Positions 6,918 through 15,492 of a DNA stretch of 45,928 nt are shown here, piece by piece. The stretch is from Candidatus Latescibacterota bacterium (GTDB lineage: Bacteria; Latescibacterota; UBA2968; GCA-2709665). The first letter of the stretch is position 1. Each line of letters starts with the position of its first letter. Below the pieces are notes generated by a model. The model saw only the letters and a list, made by a program, of their open reading frames with translations. It made no database searches and was not told the DNA's origin. The translations under genes and the position numbers were made by a program. The stretch covers positions 11,735-57,662 of the forward strand of contig JAAXHE010000027.1 of the NCBI GenBank assembly GCA_012271065.1. The letters run 5' to 3'.

Positions 6918-9071
6918 ATGAACCACAGTGAGATCGTCAGTTTTATCTGGGGCGTTGCGGATCTGATCCGCGACAGCTTCAAGCGAGGCAAATACCAGGA
7001 TGTCATTTTGCCCCTTACCGTACTGCGCCGTCTCGATTGCGTGCTTGCACCGACCCGGAAACAGGTGCTCAAACGCCAAGCTGAATTGCGAAATCTGGGC
7101 CTTGAAGACATGAAAAAGCAGCTTTGCGGAACATCCGGCTTCGCATTCTACAACACGTCGCGCTATGACTTCGACACGTTGCTCGCCGACGCCCCGCAGC
7201 TCGCTGCCAACTTGCGAAATTTCATCGCGGGCTTCAGCGACAACATGCGGGAGGTGTTGGAGCGCTTTGATTTCGACAACACGATCAGCAAGCTCGACGA
7301 AGCAGGCTTGCTGTTCCAGGTGCTGGAGCGATTCAAAATCGTTGACCTGCACCCGGATCGGATCGACAACGCGACGATGGGGACGATCTTCGAAGAGCTG
7401 ATCCGGCGTTTCAACGAAGCCCTGGATGAGAATCCCGGCGAACACTTCACGCCGCGGGACGTCGTCCATCTGATGGTGGATCTCATGTTGGCCGGTGACG
7501 AGAATCGCATCGCCAGCCCCAGCGTCGTGCGCAGTGTCTACGACCCATGTTGCGGCTCCGGCGGTATGTTGATGATTGCAAAAGACCACATCACCAGCGG
7601 CAGGCGAAGCAACGGCGAAGTCCTTCGCCCCGCCATCAATCCTGAGGCTGAGATTCATCTCTTCGGCCAGGAAGTAAATCCGGAGACGTGGGCGGTCTCA
7701 AAATCGGACATGTACATAAAGGACCCGACGGGGCGGGACGCGGACAACATTGCTTTCGGCAGTACGCTTTCAAACGATCGCCATACCAGTCGCCATTTCG
7801 ACTACCTGATCGCGAATCCACCTTACGGAAAGGACTGGAAGCGAGACAAGACGGCGGTCGAGTCCGAGCACGGAAGGGGAATTGCCGGGCGCTTCGGCCC
7901 CGGCCTGCCACGTATCAGCGACGGGCAGACGCTGTTCCTGCTGCACATGCTCGCTCACGCCCGGGCGCCTGAACATGGCGGCGCGCGTATCGCGATTATC
8001 ATGAATGGCTCGCCGCTGTTTACCGGGGATGCAGGCAGCGGCGAAAGCGAGATTCGACGCCACATCCTCGAAAACGACCTCTTGGAGGCGTTGATCGCGC
8101 TTCCCGAACAACTCTTCTACAACACTGGAATTGCCACGTACGTATGGATCCTCGGCAATCGCAAAGCTCCAGAACGCAAGGGCAAGGTGCAGCTTATCGA
8201 TGCGACGACCTTCTGGAAGCAGATGCGCCGGAGCCTGGGCGACAAGCGGCGCGAGATACCGCCGGACAAAGCCGACGAAATACTGAAACTTCTGCGGGGC
8301 TTTCAGGATGGCGAAACGCGAAATGGCTCCGAAGACGGAGAGGAAGAAGAAAAGATCGTCAGCCGCATCTTCCCGAACACGCAATTCGGGTATCGGCGGA
8401 TCACAGTTGAGCGTCCACTAAGGCTCAATTTCCAGGCGAACGAGGAACGCATTGCCCGGTTGAGCGAACAGACAGCATTTCAGAACCTTGCCAAGTCAAA
8501 GAAACGAGGCGATGCAGGCGAACGGGAAGAAGCCGAAGGTCGCGCCCTGCAAAAGGACATTCTGTCCATGCTGGATACGCTGCCCGACACGCTTTATATG
8601 GACCGTGTCGAATTTCTGGATGCGCTCTCAGAGGGCGCTAAGAGATCTGACATCATACTTGCCGCGCCGATGCAGAAGGCTATCCTTACGGCTCTGGGGG
8701 AGCGTGATGAGACGGCCACGATCTGTCGGAGAAAGGACGGCGCGCCGGAAGCCGACCCGGAGTTGCGCGATTCCGAACGCGTGCCGCTTACTGACGGGGA
8801 GGATCCCGTGGACGACGACGGTGTTCCTGAAAGCGTCCGCGCCTTTTTCGAACGCGAGGTCAGGCCTCACGTGCCAGGCGCGTGGATTGACACGTCGAAA
8901 CGCGATAAAAAGGACGGACACGTCGGCTTTGCGGGTTACGAAATCAACTTCAACCGGTATTTCTACCAGTATAAACCACCGCGACCGCTTGACGAAATCG
9001 AAGCCGATATTCAGGCCATCGAAAAAGACATACTGGATATGTTGAAGGATATGTCCGGCTCAACGGCCTGA
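6918..9071 (+). CDS. hsdM: Type I restriction-modification methyltransferase subunit
   Basis: This 717-residue protein is the HsdM subunit, which transfers a methyl group from S-adenosylmethionine to adenine N6 in complex with HsdS. The N-terminal helical HsdM domain is at about residues 5-140. The cofactor motif YDPCCGSGGML is near residue 207, and the catalytic NPPYGKDW is near 299-305. The C-terminal 230 residues form a long charged extension. The ATG at 6918 has a GTGGAG box 7 bases before it; a TTG one codon earlier is less likely. hsdS and hsdR lie far downstream (12.8 and 17.5 kb), with several defence genes between them. Confidence 0.95.
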   Translation: MNHSEIVSFIWGVADLIRDSFKRGKYQDVILPLTVLRRLDCVLAPTRKQVLKRQAELRNLGLEDMKKQLCGTSGFAFYNTSRYDFDTLLADAPQLAANLRNFIAGFSDNMREVLERFDFDNTISKLDEAGLLFQVLERFKIVDLHPDRIDNATMGTIFEELIRRFNEALDENPGEHFTPRDVVHLMVDLMLAGDENRIASPSVVRSVYDPCCGSGGMLMIAKDHITSGRRSNGEVLRPAINPEAEIHLFGQEVNPETWAVSKSDMYIKDPTGRDADNIAFGSTLSNDRHTSRHFDYLIANPPYGKDWKRDKTAVESEHGRGIAGRFGPGLPRISDGQTLFLLHMLAHARAPEHGGARIAIIMNGSPLFTGDAGSGESEIRRHILENDLLEALIALPEQLFYNTGIATYVWILGNRKAPERKGKVQLIDATTFWKQMRRSLGDKRREIPPDKADEILKLLRGFQDGETRNGSEDGEEEEKIVSRIFPNTQFGYRRITVERPLRLNFQANEERIARLSEQTAFQNLAKSKKRGDAGEREEAEGRALQKDILSMLDTLPDTLYMDRVEFLDALSEGAKRSDIILAAPMQKAILTALGERDETATICRRKDGAPEADPELRDSERVPLTDGEDPVDDDGVPESVRAFFEREVRPHVPGAWIDTSKRDKKDGHVGFAGYEINFNRYFYQYKPPRPLDEIEADIQAIEKDILDMLKDMSGSTA

Positions 9072-9170
9072 GCCACCCGTTCCAGTACAGAGGAATCGGA
9101 GGCGCTTGCACCGTATGAGACAGGACCTCGAGTATCGCGAGGTTACGTGTAGCATTTGACGGATTTTCCA

Positions 9171-9199
9171 TTGACAACCTGGCGATAGTACTGTATAAT
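9171..9199 (+). promoter_or_regulatory. Consensus sigma-70 promoter for abiEi-like gene
   Basis: TTGACA (9171-9176) and TATAAT (9194-9199) are both perfect consensus hexamers with the ideal 17-base spacer. Transcription would begin near 9206. The -10 box overlaps the left arm of the inverted repeat at 9198-9228. Confidence 0.85.
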
Positions 9200-9228
9200 G
9201 TCGGCAATTCAATTTGAGTTGCCGACAT
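9198..9228 (+). promoter_or_regulatory. Inverted-repeat operator at the abiEi-like promoter
   Basis: ATGTCGGCAA (9198-9207) and TTGCCGACAT (9219-9228) are perfect 10-base arms 11 bases apart, followed by seven T. The left arm overlaps the -10 box and mostly precedes the expected transcription start, so it would act as a DNA operator rather than as an RNA attenuator. AbiEi antitoxins are known to repress their own promoters through inverted repeats. Confidence 0.7.
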
Positions 9229-9237
9229 TTTTTTGAT

Positions 9238-9843
9238 ATGCCGAACATTCAATTCGACATAGCCCGGCTTCAAAGTGCCGGTCTCGGCGTTTTTTTTCGT
9301 CCAAGCCAGATCGACGAGTTGGGAATTACCTACGACCAACTCCAGGGTCTGGTCTCAACAGGCGTCGTCGAGCGGGTCAACCGCGGCCTTTATCGGCTCG
9401 CCAGTGTAGAGCCGACTGAACATGAAACTCTGACTGCTGTATGCGCGCGCGTACCCAATGCCGTTATTTGCCTGCTTTCGGCGCTCAGCGTTCACGAAAT
9501 TGGTACGCGGCTGCCGCACGAAGTCTGGATTGCGATACCCCATAAGGCGAGACCCCCCAGGCTTCGGCAATTCAGAACCCGACTTATCCGGTTCAGCGGC
9601 GCAGCCTGGACCTATGGTGTGTCTGACACCACATTCGACGGCGTTCCGGCGCGAATAACCTCGCCCGCCCGCACAATTGTAGATTGTTTCCGATTCGAAC
9701 ACCTGATCGGACGCGAAACCGCTATTGAGGCATTGCGGGACGGTCTCCAGCAAAAAAAGGTAACGACCGGCGCCCTGTTCCGAACACTTGAGGAATTGCC
9801 TTCGCGACGGCTGAGCGCTGCCCTGGAGATAGGAGTTATGTGA
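9238..9843 (+). CDS. AbiEi-family antitoxin-like transcriptional regulator (orphan)
   Basis: This 201-residue protein resembles type IV antitoxins of the AbiEi family, DNA-binding repressors paired with nucleotidyltransferase toxins (AbiEii). The N-terminal winged helix includes ITYDQLQGLVSTGVVERVNRG, then LYRL. The middle part has the conserved LSALSVHEIGTRLPHEVWIA and SPARTIVDCFRFEHLIG blocks. The ATG at 9238 is preferred; a TTG at 9214 is in frame but lies inside the operator. No AbiEii toxin follows: the next 177 bases contain no nucleotidyltransferase, and the next gene is an ATPase. It may be a stand-alone regulator of the neighbouring genes. Confidence 0.8.
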   Translation: MPNIQFDIARLQSAGLGVFFRPSQIDELGITYDQLQGLVSTGVVERVNRGLYRLASVEPTEHETLTAVCARVPNAVICLLSALSVHEIGTRLPHEVWIAIPHKARPPRLRQFRTRLIRFSGAAWTYGVSDTTFDGVPARITSPARTIVDCFRFEHLIGRETAIEALRDGLQQKKVTTGALFRTLEELPSRRLSAALEIGVM

Positions 9844-10020
9844 TCGCCGACGTCGTGTCCATCAAAATAGATGTACGAAAAAATGCGTGTCTCAGCGCAA
9901 TACAATTGTCGTTGGCGGATTCTCGCTCAAAGCATTGGGCCACGTCGCAAACGGCCTGGAAATCCTGATGGGCGGTGTTTGCGCTGCATCAGAAGCGCTA
10001 CGCCTGGATGAGGAGGCGAC

Positions 10021-11280
10021 ATGTTGATACATAAGTTGAAAGTTGCTGGCCTGCTGTCGTTCGGTCCGCAAGGGATCGACTTGCCGATGGAACCGCTGAA
10101 CGTCCTCATTGGCCCAAACGGATCTGGAAAGTCGAATTTCCTGGAGGCGATTGCGTTGCTCCAGGCCCTTCCACGAGATGTCTTCGCGCCACTTCAACCC
10201 AGAGGTGGCCTTCAAGGGTCACTTTGGAACGGACCAGAACCGCAGAAGTCGATCACAATGGAGGCCACGCTCCACTATCCCTATCCGCAGGGCAACCGTT
10301 TGCGGCACTCTTTCACTCTTGAGGAGAAAAACGGACGCCCGGAGTTTGCAAACGAACAGGTTCTACCGGTTGGAACGTATGGTGATTCCCGCGGCGGTCT
10401 CCAAAGCCTTGCGGAGGATAGCCGTACCGCCTGGTCCTATTATCGTCCACCCCTGGACAAGAATATTGAGCAACGTCTCCGGATGAGTTCTCCGAATCCG
10501 ACCGACCCAAACTCCGCTGGAAGCCAGTTGGTGCATATTCTCAACGATAGCATCCACTTTAGAAGCGATTGGGTGCCGCAGGTCTCCCTGGTGGCGATAG
10601 CTAACCCGACGGACTATCCGGCCCTCTGGCACCTACATTTATCTTATCAGACGATTCAACTCTATAGGAATTGGTCTTTCGGGCCTTCGGCAGAATTGCG
10701 TATACCCGCCAGCGCGCACGACCGCTCAGATTTCCTCAATGAGAAGGGTACCAACTTAGCTACCGTGCTGTCCAACTTCGCAGGGCCGAATAAGAGGCGA
10801 ATTGTCAATGCTTTGCAGAAGCTCTATGACGACATCGTTGACATCATCTGCCCGGTCGTTGGCGGTACGGGTCATGTGGCGCTGTTCCTGGAAGAAGCCG
10901 GCAATCGAACGATTCCCGCCACGCGCCTTTCAGACGGCACGTTGCATTATCTGTGTCTGCTGGCCATTCTGCTCCACCCTGAGCCAGCTCCCGTGGTTGT
11001 AATTGAGGAGCCGGAACTGGGGCTGCACCCGGACCTTTTGCCAATAGTGGCCGATTTGCTTGTTTCGGCGTCGCAACGCAGTCAATTGATCGTGACGACT
11101 CATTCCGACACGTTGGTGGACGCGCTGACCGACACCCCCGAGAGCGTGATAGTTTGCGAAAAGCACGACGGACAGACGGAGATGCGTCGGCTCGACAAAG
11201 GCGATCTCGCCAAGTGGCTGAAGGATTACACGTTGGGTAATCTGTGGAGTTCCGGACAGATCGGAGGAAATCGCTGGTGA
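10021..11280 (+). CDS. AAA family ATPase (AAA_21 / OLD-like)
   Basis: This 419-residue protein is an ABC/SMC-type ATPase. Walker A (GPNGSGKSN) is near residues 35-43, the signature-like ATRLSDGT near 300-307, Walker B in VVVIEEPELGLHP near 322-334, and the switch His in TTHSDTLVDAL. There is only a short middle domain. An AGGAGGCG box precedes the ATG. Its stop overlaps the start of the DUF4276 gene, so the two proteins are translationally coupled and probably work as one complex. ATPase plus Toprim-like pairs of this layout occur in anti-phage systems such as PARIS and the R-linked rloA/rloB genes of type I loci. The exact system is not determined. Confidence 0.85.
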   Translation: MLIHKLKVAGLLSFGPQGIDLPMEPLNVLIGPNGSGKSNFLEAIALLQALPRDVFAPLQPRGGLQGSLWNGPEPQKSITMEATLHYPYPQGNRLRHSFTLEEKNGRPEFANEQVLPVGTYGDSRGGLQSLAEDSRTAWSYYRPPLDKNIEQRLRMSSPNPTDPNSAGSQLVHILNDSIHFRSDWVPQVSLVAIANPTDYPALWHLHLSYQTIQLYRNWSFGPSAELRIPASAHDRSDFLNEKGTNLATVLSNFAGPNKRRIVNALQKLYDDIVDIICPVVGGTGHVALFLEEAGNRTIPATRLSDGTLHYLCLLAILLHPEPAPVVVIEEPELGLHPDLLPIVADLLVSASQRSQLIVTTHSDTLVDALTDTPESVIVCEKHDGQTEMRRLDKGDLAKWLKDYTLGNLWSSGQIGGNRW

Positions 11281-11873
11281 GTGCGGTACTCTACATTGAG
11301 GGTGGCGGAGACAATCGGCGTCTAGGGGCGGAGTTTCGCCAGGGCTGGAAGGCATTTCTTACAAACGCCGGCCTGTCGGGACGCATGCCGAAAGTGGTGC
11401 GTGGAGGCACGCGTCAACAAACGTTTAATCGCTTTATCACAGCACTCGGCGATTCGAAAGATAGTACCGTCCCACTCCTCCTGGTAGATAGCGAAGGCCC
11501 GGTTACGACAGGTCACACAGTTTGGCAGCACCTGCGCACGCGCGACCGCTGGCATAAACCTGCTGCTGCTGGCGACGATCAGGCATTCCTGATGGTGCAG
11601 GTGATGGAATCGTGGTTACTGGCCGACCGAAATGCACTGCAGACGTACTTTGGCGAACGGTTCAAGGCAAACGTAATAAGGCAATGGCCGCAATTGGAAG
11701 AAGTGCCCGGGGAAACGGTTTTCGATGCGCTCGAGAAGGCTACCGCCGGGTGCTCAAAGCCTTATGCCAAGGGGAAAATCGCCTCTGAACTCCTGGCGAA
11801 AATCGACCCGCGTCTTGTCGAAGACGCCTGCCCGCACGCAAGGGATCTGCTGAACCGCCTGAGGGAGTTTTGA
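11277..11873 (+). CDS. DUF4276 family protein, Toprim-like partner of the ATPase
   Basis: This 198-residue protein belongs to DUF4276, a family often encoded next to AAA ATPases. The N-terminal LYIEGGGD resembles the Toprim glutamate motif, and PLLLVDSEGPV supplies a DxE-type acidic motif near residue 70. MVQVMESWLLADRNAL is a further family block. I infer metal-dependent nuclease or effector activity; this is not shown by the sequence. The GTG at 11277 overlaps the ATPase stop (GTGA) and has a GGAGG box 9 bases before it. A decayed partial copy of its 5' part lies at 11903-11962. Confidence 0.8.
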   Translation: MSAVLYIEGGGDNRRLGAEFRQGWKAFLTNAGLSGRMPKVVRGGTRQQTFNRFITALGDSKDSTVPLLLVDSEGPVTTGHTVWQHLRTRDRWHKPAAAGDDQAFLMVQVMESWLLADRNALQTYFGERFKANVIRQWPQLEEVPGETVFDALEKATAGCSKPYAKGKIASELLAKIDPRLVEDACPHARDLLNRLREF

Positions 11874-11902
11874 ACTGCGCCCCTCTTTTTGAAGGGCGGT
11901 AC

Positions 11903-11962
11903 CGGGTTGGAAGGCTTTTCTCACATAGGCTGGACTGTCAGGCCACATGCCGAAAGTGGTAG
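11903..11962 (+). pseudogene. Decayed partial copy of the DUF4276 gene
   Basis: Translated in one frame this stretch reads GWKAFLT-stop-AGLSGHMPKVVG-stop. The intact gene has GWKAFLT-NAGLSGRMPKVVRG near its start (about 11342-11403). DNA identity is about 80% over 60 bases. It is a remnant of a second copy and codes for nothing. Confidence 0.75.
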
Positions 11963-12098
11963 GGTAGGCCACCGGCGAGTTACCCTGGTGTTAACAGAGC
12001 ACCTTTTCGTCGCCCCCCCTCCGAACCGGACGTGATACTTTCGTTCATGGTGTACCGCGTTGGCAAACGCGGTATCGATGCGTAAATTCCTGTTGAGA

Positions 12099-12302
12099 TC
12101 ATTGCAGGATGGCCAGTAAGAGAGCAGCGATTGCGACTCCCCCTGAGATGACCGATACGATTACCAGGATGGGTAGCCAGCGAACCAGGGCCGCGTTGTG
12201 ATTGGTAAGCTGAACGATTAATTCGGCCTGGGATTCTGCATTGGCTTCTTGTGCGTCCAAGCGTTCTTGGATGTCCGTAATCGCAGTACGCAGGGTCGGC
12301 AT
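12099..12302 (-). CDS. Small coiled-coil membrane protein
   Basis: A 67-residue protein on the strand opposite to the hsd genes. Residues 1-38 are a charged helix with heptad-like spacing (ITDIQERLDAQEANAESQAE). Residues 40-66 form one hydrophobic membrane segment. I do not recognise a named family; such helix-plus-anchor proteins resemble small phage XhlA-like or membrane-sensor ORFs. It could be a minor component of the locus or unrelated cargo. Confidence 0.55.
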   Translation of the reverse strand: MPTLRTAITDIQERLDAQEANAESQAELIVQLTNHNAALVRWLPILVIVSVISGGVAIAALLLAILQ

Positions 12303-12786
12303 GTCAACCGGGTCGGCAGTTCCTGAAGACGTTTGGGACCGTTTCCGGTTCCGAATGCGGTCCCATATCTACACACCTTCCCGAATCAGGGCGGGTGCTT
12401 CCTTGATTGCGGCTATAGCTGCCGCCGTGATAAACGGTATAAATGAATACCTCCGGAGATATCGGAGAGTCTACAGCGAATACTATCGGACACGCGGGGA
12501 TTGCGCTGTTAAATCCCCTCCGAAAACTCGTGGTTTACGTTGAGAAGAATATGGTAATAGATTTTCGGTGTCAAAGGGAACGCTGCCCAGGCCGGGTGCC
12601 AGGCACGGAAAGACATAAGGTTGTCTAAGAAAAGCGCAACGTCGCGTCAGTCGGATATATTCCTGGATTTCGAATCTCGCATGAAGGTCTCCTGACAAAA
12701 ACGGTTGAACGACCCTGGTCCTGGTCATATTCTGTTCTTTCGCCATAGCCAGGATCCCTGTTGCAAGACGGTTACGAAGCAAACTG
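12303..12786. other. Gene-poor gap before hsdS
   Basis: About 480 bases with no convincing coding sequence on either strand; the short open frames lack recognisable motifs and good start signals. It contains an inverted repeat GGGACCG/CGGTCCC (12335-12341 and 12358-12364) and a short palindrome GTGCC-A-GGCAC near 12596, similar in form to REP-type units. Confidence 0.5.
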
Positions 12787-14157
12787 ATGACAACATATTC
12801 AGGAAAACCGAAATCATCCGAAAGCGGTATCCGGCAGTATAAACGCTATCCGGCCTACAAAGACTCCGGCGTTGAGTGGCTGTCAGAGATTCCGGCGCAT
12901 TGGGCGGCGAAACGGCTTCGCTTTGTTGTGGAAACGAGCATCTCCAAGCAGGAAGTGCGGGATTTCGATCCCGAGACCGAGGTTTCGTTTGTTCCCATGG
13001 AAGCGGTTCAGGAATACGGTGGCATTGATCTCGATTCGACGAAGGCGCTTTCGGAAGTTGCTGAAGGCTATACATACTTCCGCAACGGGGATGTCATCGT
13101 CGCCAAGATCACACCGTGTTTTGAGAACGGTAAGGGTGCCATGGCCACCGGCCTGCGCAACGATGTCGGTTTCGGAACGACCGAGCTACACGTCCTTCGG
13201 ACGTCATCCCATGTAGATCCTCGCTTCCTCCTCTACCTGACCTTCAGCGATCACTTTCGCCGCATCGGTACATCTTCGATGTACGGGGCGGGTGGTCAGA
13301 AACGTATTTCAGATGACTTCATTCGCGATTTCAGTCATCCTGTGCCCAGCCTCCCCGAACAACGCGTCATCGCTGCTTTCCTTGACCGCGAGACGGCCAG
13401 TGTCGACGCGCTTGTGGCGAAGAAGGAGCGACTTATTGAGTTGCTCCAGGAAAAGCGCACCGCGCTCATCAATCTCGCCGTGACACGAGGCCTCGACCCC
13501 AACGTGCCAATGAAGGACTCGGGCGTCGAGTGGCTGGGAAAAATCCCGGCGCATTGGGACGTTAAGCGGTTGAAATATCTTACAACAGTCAACGACGAAG
13601 CCCTGCCCGAAACCACCGATCCAGGTACGGAAATTGCATACGTTGACATTGGAAACGTCGATTCTATTCAAGGAATCACTGATGTCGAAGTGATGGTGTT
13701 TGAGGACGCACCTTCTCGAGCTCGCCGCGTTGTTCGCCAAGGTGACGTTATAGTCTCCACAGTTCGTACCTATCTACGGGCCATAGCCCAAATCGAGACC
13801 ACCGATGCAAACCTAATCGTTTCAACCGGTTTTGCGGTACTTCGCCCTCACAAAATGGACTACGGATATGTTGCCTATGCTGCAACAGCTCCCTATTTTG
13901 TTGAAACTGTCGTTGCGCATTCTGTTGGGGTGAGTTATCCGGCAATAAACGCGAGCGAACTGGCCTGTTTAGATATAGTTTTCCCACCTATCGACGAGCA
14001 ATGTGCTATTGCCGCCTTCCTCGACCGCGAGACAGCGCAAATCGAGGCCCTTGTAGACAGAGTGTCCGAGGCTATCGATCGTCTAAAGGAACTCCGACAG
14101 GCCCTGATTTCCGCGGCGGTGACGGGAAAGATCGACGTACGCCAGGAGGCTGCATGA
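12787..14157 (+). CDS. hsdS: Type I restriction-modification specificity subunit
   Basis: This 456-residue protein is HsdS, which selects the split DNA target for the methyltransferase and restriction complexes. It has the usual two-fold layout. Each target-recognition domain is introduced by a near-identical block: YKDSGVEWLSEIPAHW near residue 22 and MKDSGVEWLGKIPAHW near 239. Each ends in a conserved helix with AAFLDRETA (near 197 and 412). The C-terminal conserved region LKELRQALISAAVTGKIDV is complete. It overlaps the immA start by ATGA, so the two are co-translated. Confidence 0.95.
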   Translation: MTTYSGKPKSSESGIRQYKRYPAYKDSGVEWLSEIPAHWAAKRLRFVVETSISKQEVRDFDPETEVSFVPMEAVQEYGGIDLDSTKALSEVAEGYTYFRNGDVIVAKITPCFENGKGAMATGLRNDVGFGTTELHVLRTSSHVDPRFLLYLTFSDHFRRIGTSSMYGAGGQKRISDDFIRDFSHPVPSLPEQRVIAAFLDRETASVDALVAKKERLIELLQEKRTALINLAVTRGLDPNVPMKDSGVEWLGKIPAHWDVKRLKYLTTVNDEALPETTDPGTEIAYVDIGNVDSIQGITDVEVMVFEDAPSRARRVVRQGDVIVSTVRTYLRAIAQIETTDANLIVSTGFAVLRPHKMDYGYVAYAATAPYFVETVVAHSVGVSYPAINASELACLDIVFPPIDEQCAIAAFLDRETAQIEALVDRVSEAIDRLKELRQALISAAVTGKIDVRQEAA

Positions 14158-15492
14158 ATCGCGTAAACGTACAGCCGGCGCTTCTGCGCTGGGCGAGAGA
14201 GCGGTCCGGGCGCAGTATTCATGAATTACAGCGCCGATTTCCAAAGTTCAATGCCTGGGAACGGGGCGAAATCTTGCCCACACTGAAGCAATTGGAGACC
14301 TTCGCCAATACCACGTATACGCCTATCGGCTACCTGTTTCTCACGGAGCCGCCCGAGGAAAAACTACCTATCACCGATTTTCGGACCCTGGGAGATGTTC
14401 ATGTCCGCAGGCCATCCCCGGATCTGCTGGATACGCTTTACCTGTGCCAACAGCGCCAGGACTGGTACCGGGATGAAGCCCGCAGCGCCGGCGAAGCGCC
14501 TCTGTCGTTCGTCGGCAGTTTAGACACAACCGTGGATTCCGTTACGGCTGCGAAAAGGATGCGCGACTCCCTCGGATTCAATGTCGATCAGCGAGCGCGA
14601 CTACCGTCCTGGACTGAAGCACTGCGGCAATTCATCGACCAGGCAGACGCCCTGGGTATACTGGTAATGGTCAGTGGCGTTGTAGGTAGCAATACGCATC
14701 GTTCCCTCGATCCCGAAGAATTCCGCGGTTTCGCGCTTTCGCATCCCCTAGCGCCCCTTGTGTTTATAAACGGAGCGGATACGAAGGCCGCTCAGATGTT
14801 CACCCTGGCTCACGAGATAGCTCATCTCTGGCTCGGCGAGTCCGGCGTTTCCAACTCCGAGGCGGTATCGATGCCAGATCACGCGACTGAACGCTGGTGC
14901 AACCAGGTAGCTGCAGAGTTGCTCGTACCTGCTGAAATGATCCGGCAGGAGATGTACTCCAGTACCGATCTGGGTGTAGATATTAACCTCAATACGAAAA
15001 AACAGCAACGCGGCGACGCGATAAAACCCTCCGAAACGGGGCGTTATCGACGTATAGAAGGATGTTTTTCCCTTCACGTCCAGTGACCTGGTGTATCCTG
15101 GTAATCCGCCGTCTAATCGCCTTTATTTACAAACATATATTCGACTTAACGTCCCCGAAGACTTACGAATCAAGGTTAAGCGCCTGGCGCGTCGTTTCAA
15201 GGTCAGTACCCTGGTAATCCTCCGACGCGTCCGCGATATGGGAGGTATGGATGAGGATTCGTTCTGGTCGGCGTACTGGGATGAGTTGGACCGCCTGCGT
15301 GGAATCCCGCGCAGCAGTGGAGGCAACGCGATTCGAAACGTGGGTGCACGGGTCAGCAAACGATTAGCGCGGGCTCTCGTATTGAGCACACTGGAGGGCC
15401 GAACCTCCTATACCGAGTCCTTCAGAATGTTGGGAGTCAAAAAGCTATCCACGTTTGAGCGTGTCGCCGAAAGCCTTGGGGTGAGGCTCTGA
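14154..15492 (+). pseudogene. ImmA/IrrE-family metallopeptidase, interrupted by a 193-bp insertion
   Basis: The gene encodes a helix-turn-helix/ImmA-IrrE zinc peptidase of the kind paired with DUF4411 toxins. The zinc site HEIAH is at residues 220-224. The first reading frame runs 14154-15086 and ends in foreign residues after STDLGVDI; the C-terminal part (RLARRFKVSTLVILRR onward) continues in another frame to 15492. Removing 193 bp between the TTAA copies at 14983 and 15176 joins GVDI directly to KRLARRF in frame and gives 381 residues, the usual family size. As it stands, the protein lacks its conserved C-terminus. It overlaps hsdS at its start. Confidence 0.9.
14983..15179 (+). mobile_element. 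MITE-like element flanked by TTAA
   Basis: The element lies between TTAA at 14983-14986 and TTAA at 15176-15179 (189 bp plus one TTAA). Its ends are imperfect inverted repeats: TTAACCTCAATACGAAA on the left, and TTAACCTTGATTCGTAA read inward from the right (13 of 17 match). It encodes no transposase. The right 81 bp recur at 5345-5425 next to the tRNA-Lys. Excision leaving one TTAA restores the immA reading frame. Confidence 0.8.

Noticed and set aside
9844..10020. Possible AbiEii toxin remnant
   Set aside because: One frame reads a short run (VVGGFSLKALGHVANGLEIL) but shows no nucleotidyltransferase motif, so no remnant can be claimed.
12241..12628. Small plus-strand open frames in the gap before hsdS
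   Set aside because: No motifs, poor start signals, and they overlap the better-supported minus-strand membrane protein or structured repeats.
14001..14153. Upstream extension of the immA frame inside hsdS
   Set aside because: The ImmA N-terminal helix-turn-helix starts at 14154, and the ATGA overlap with hsdS is a natural start.
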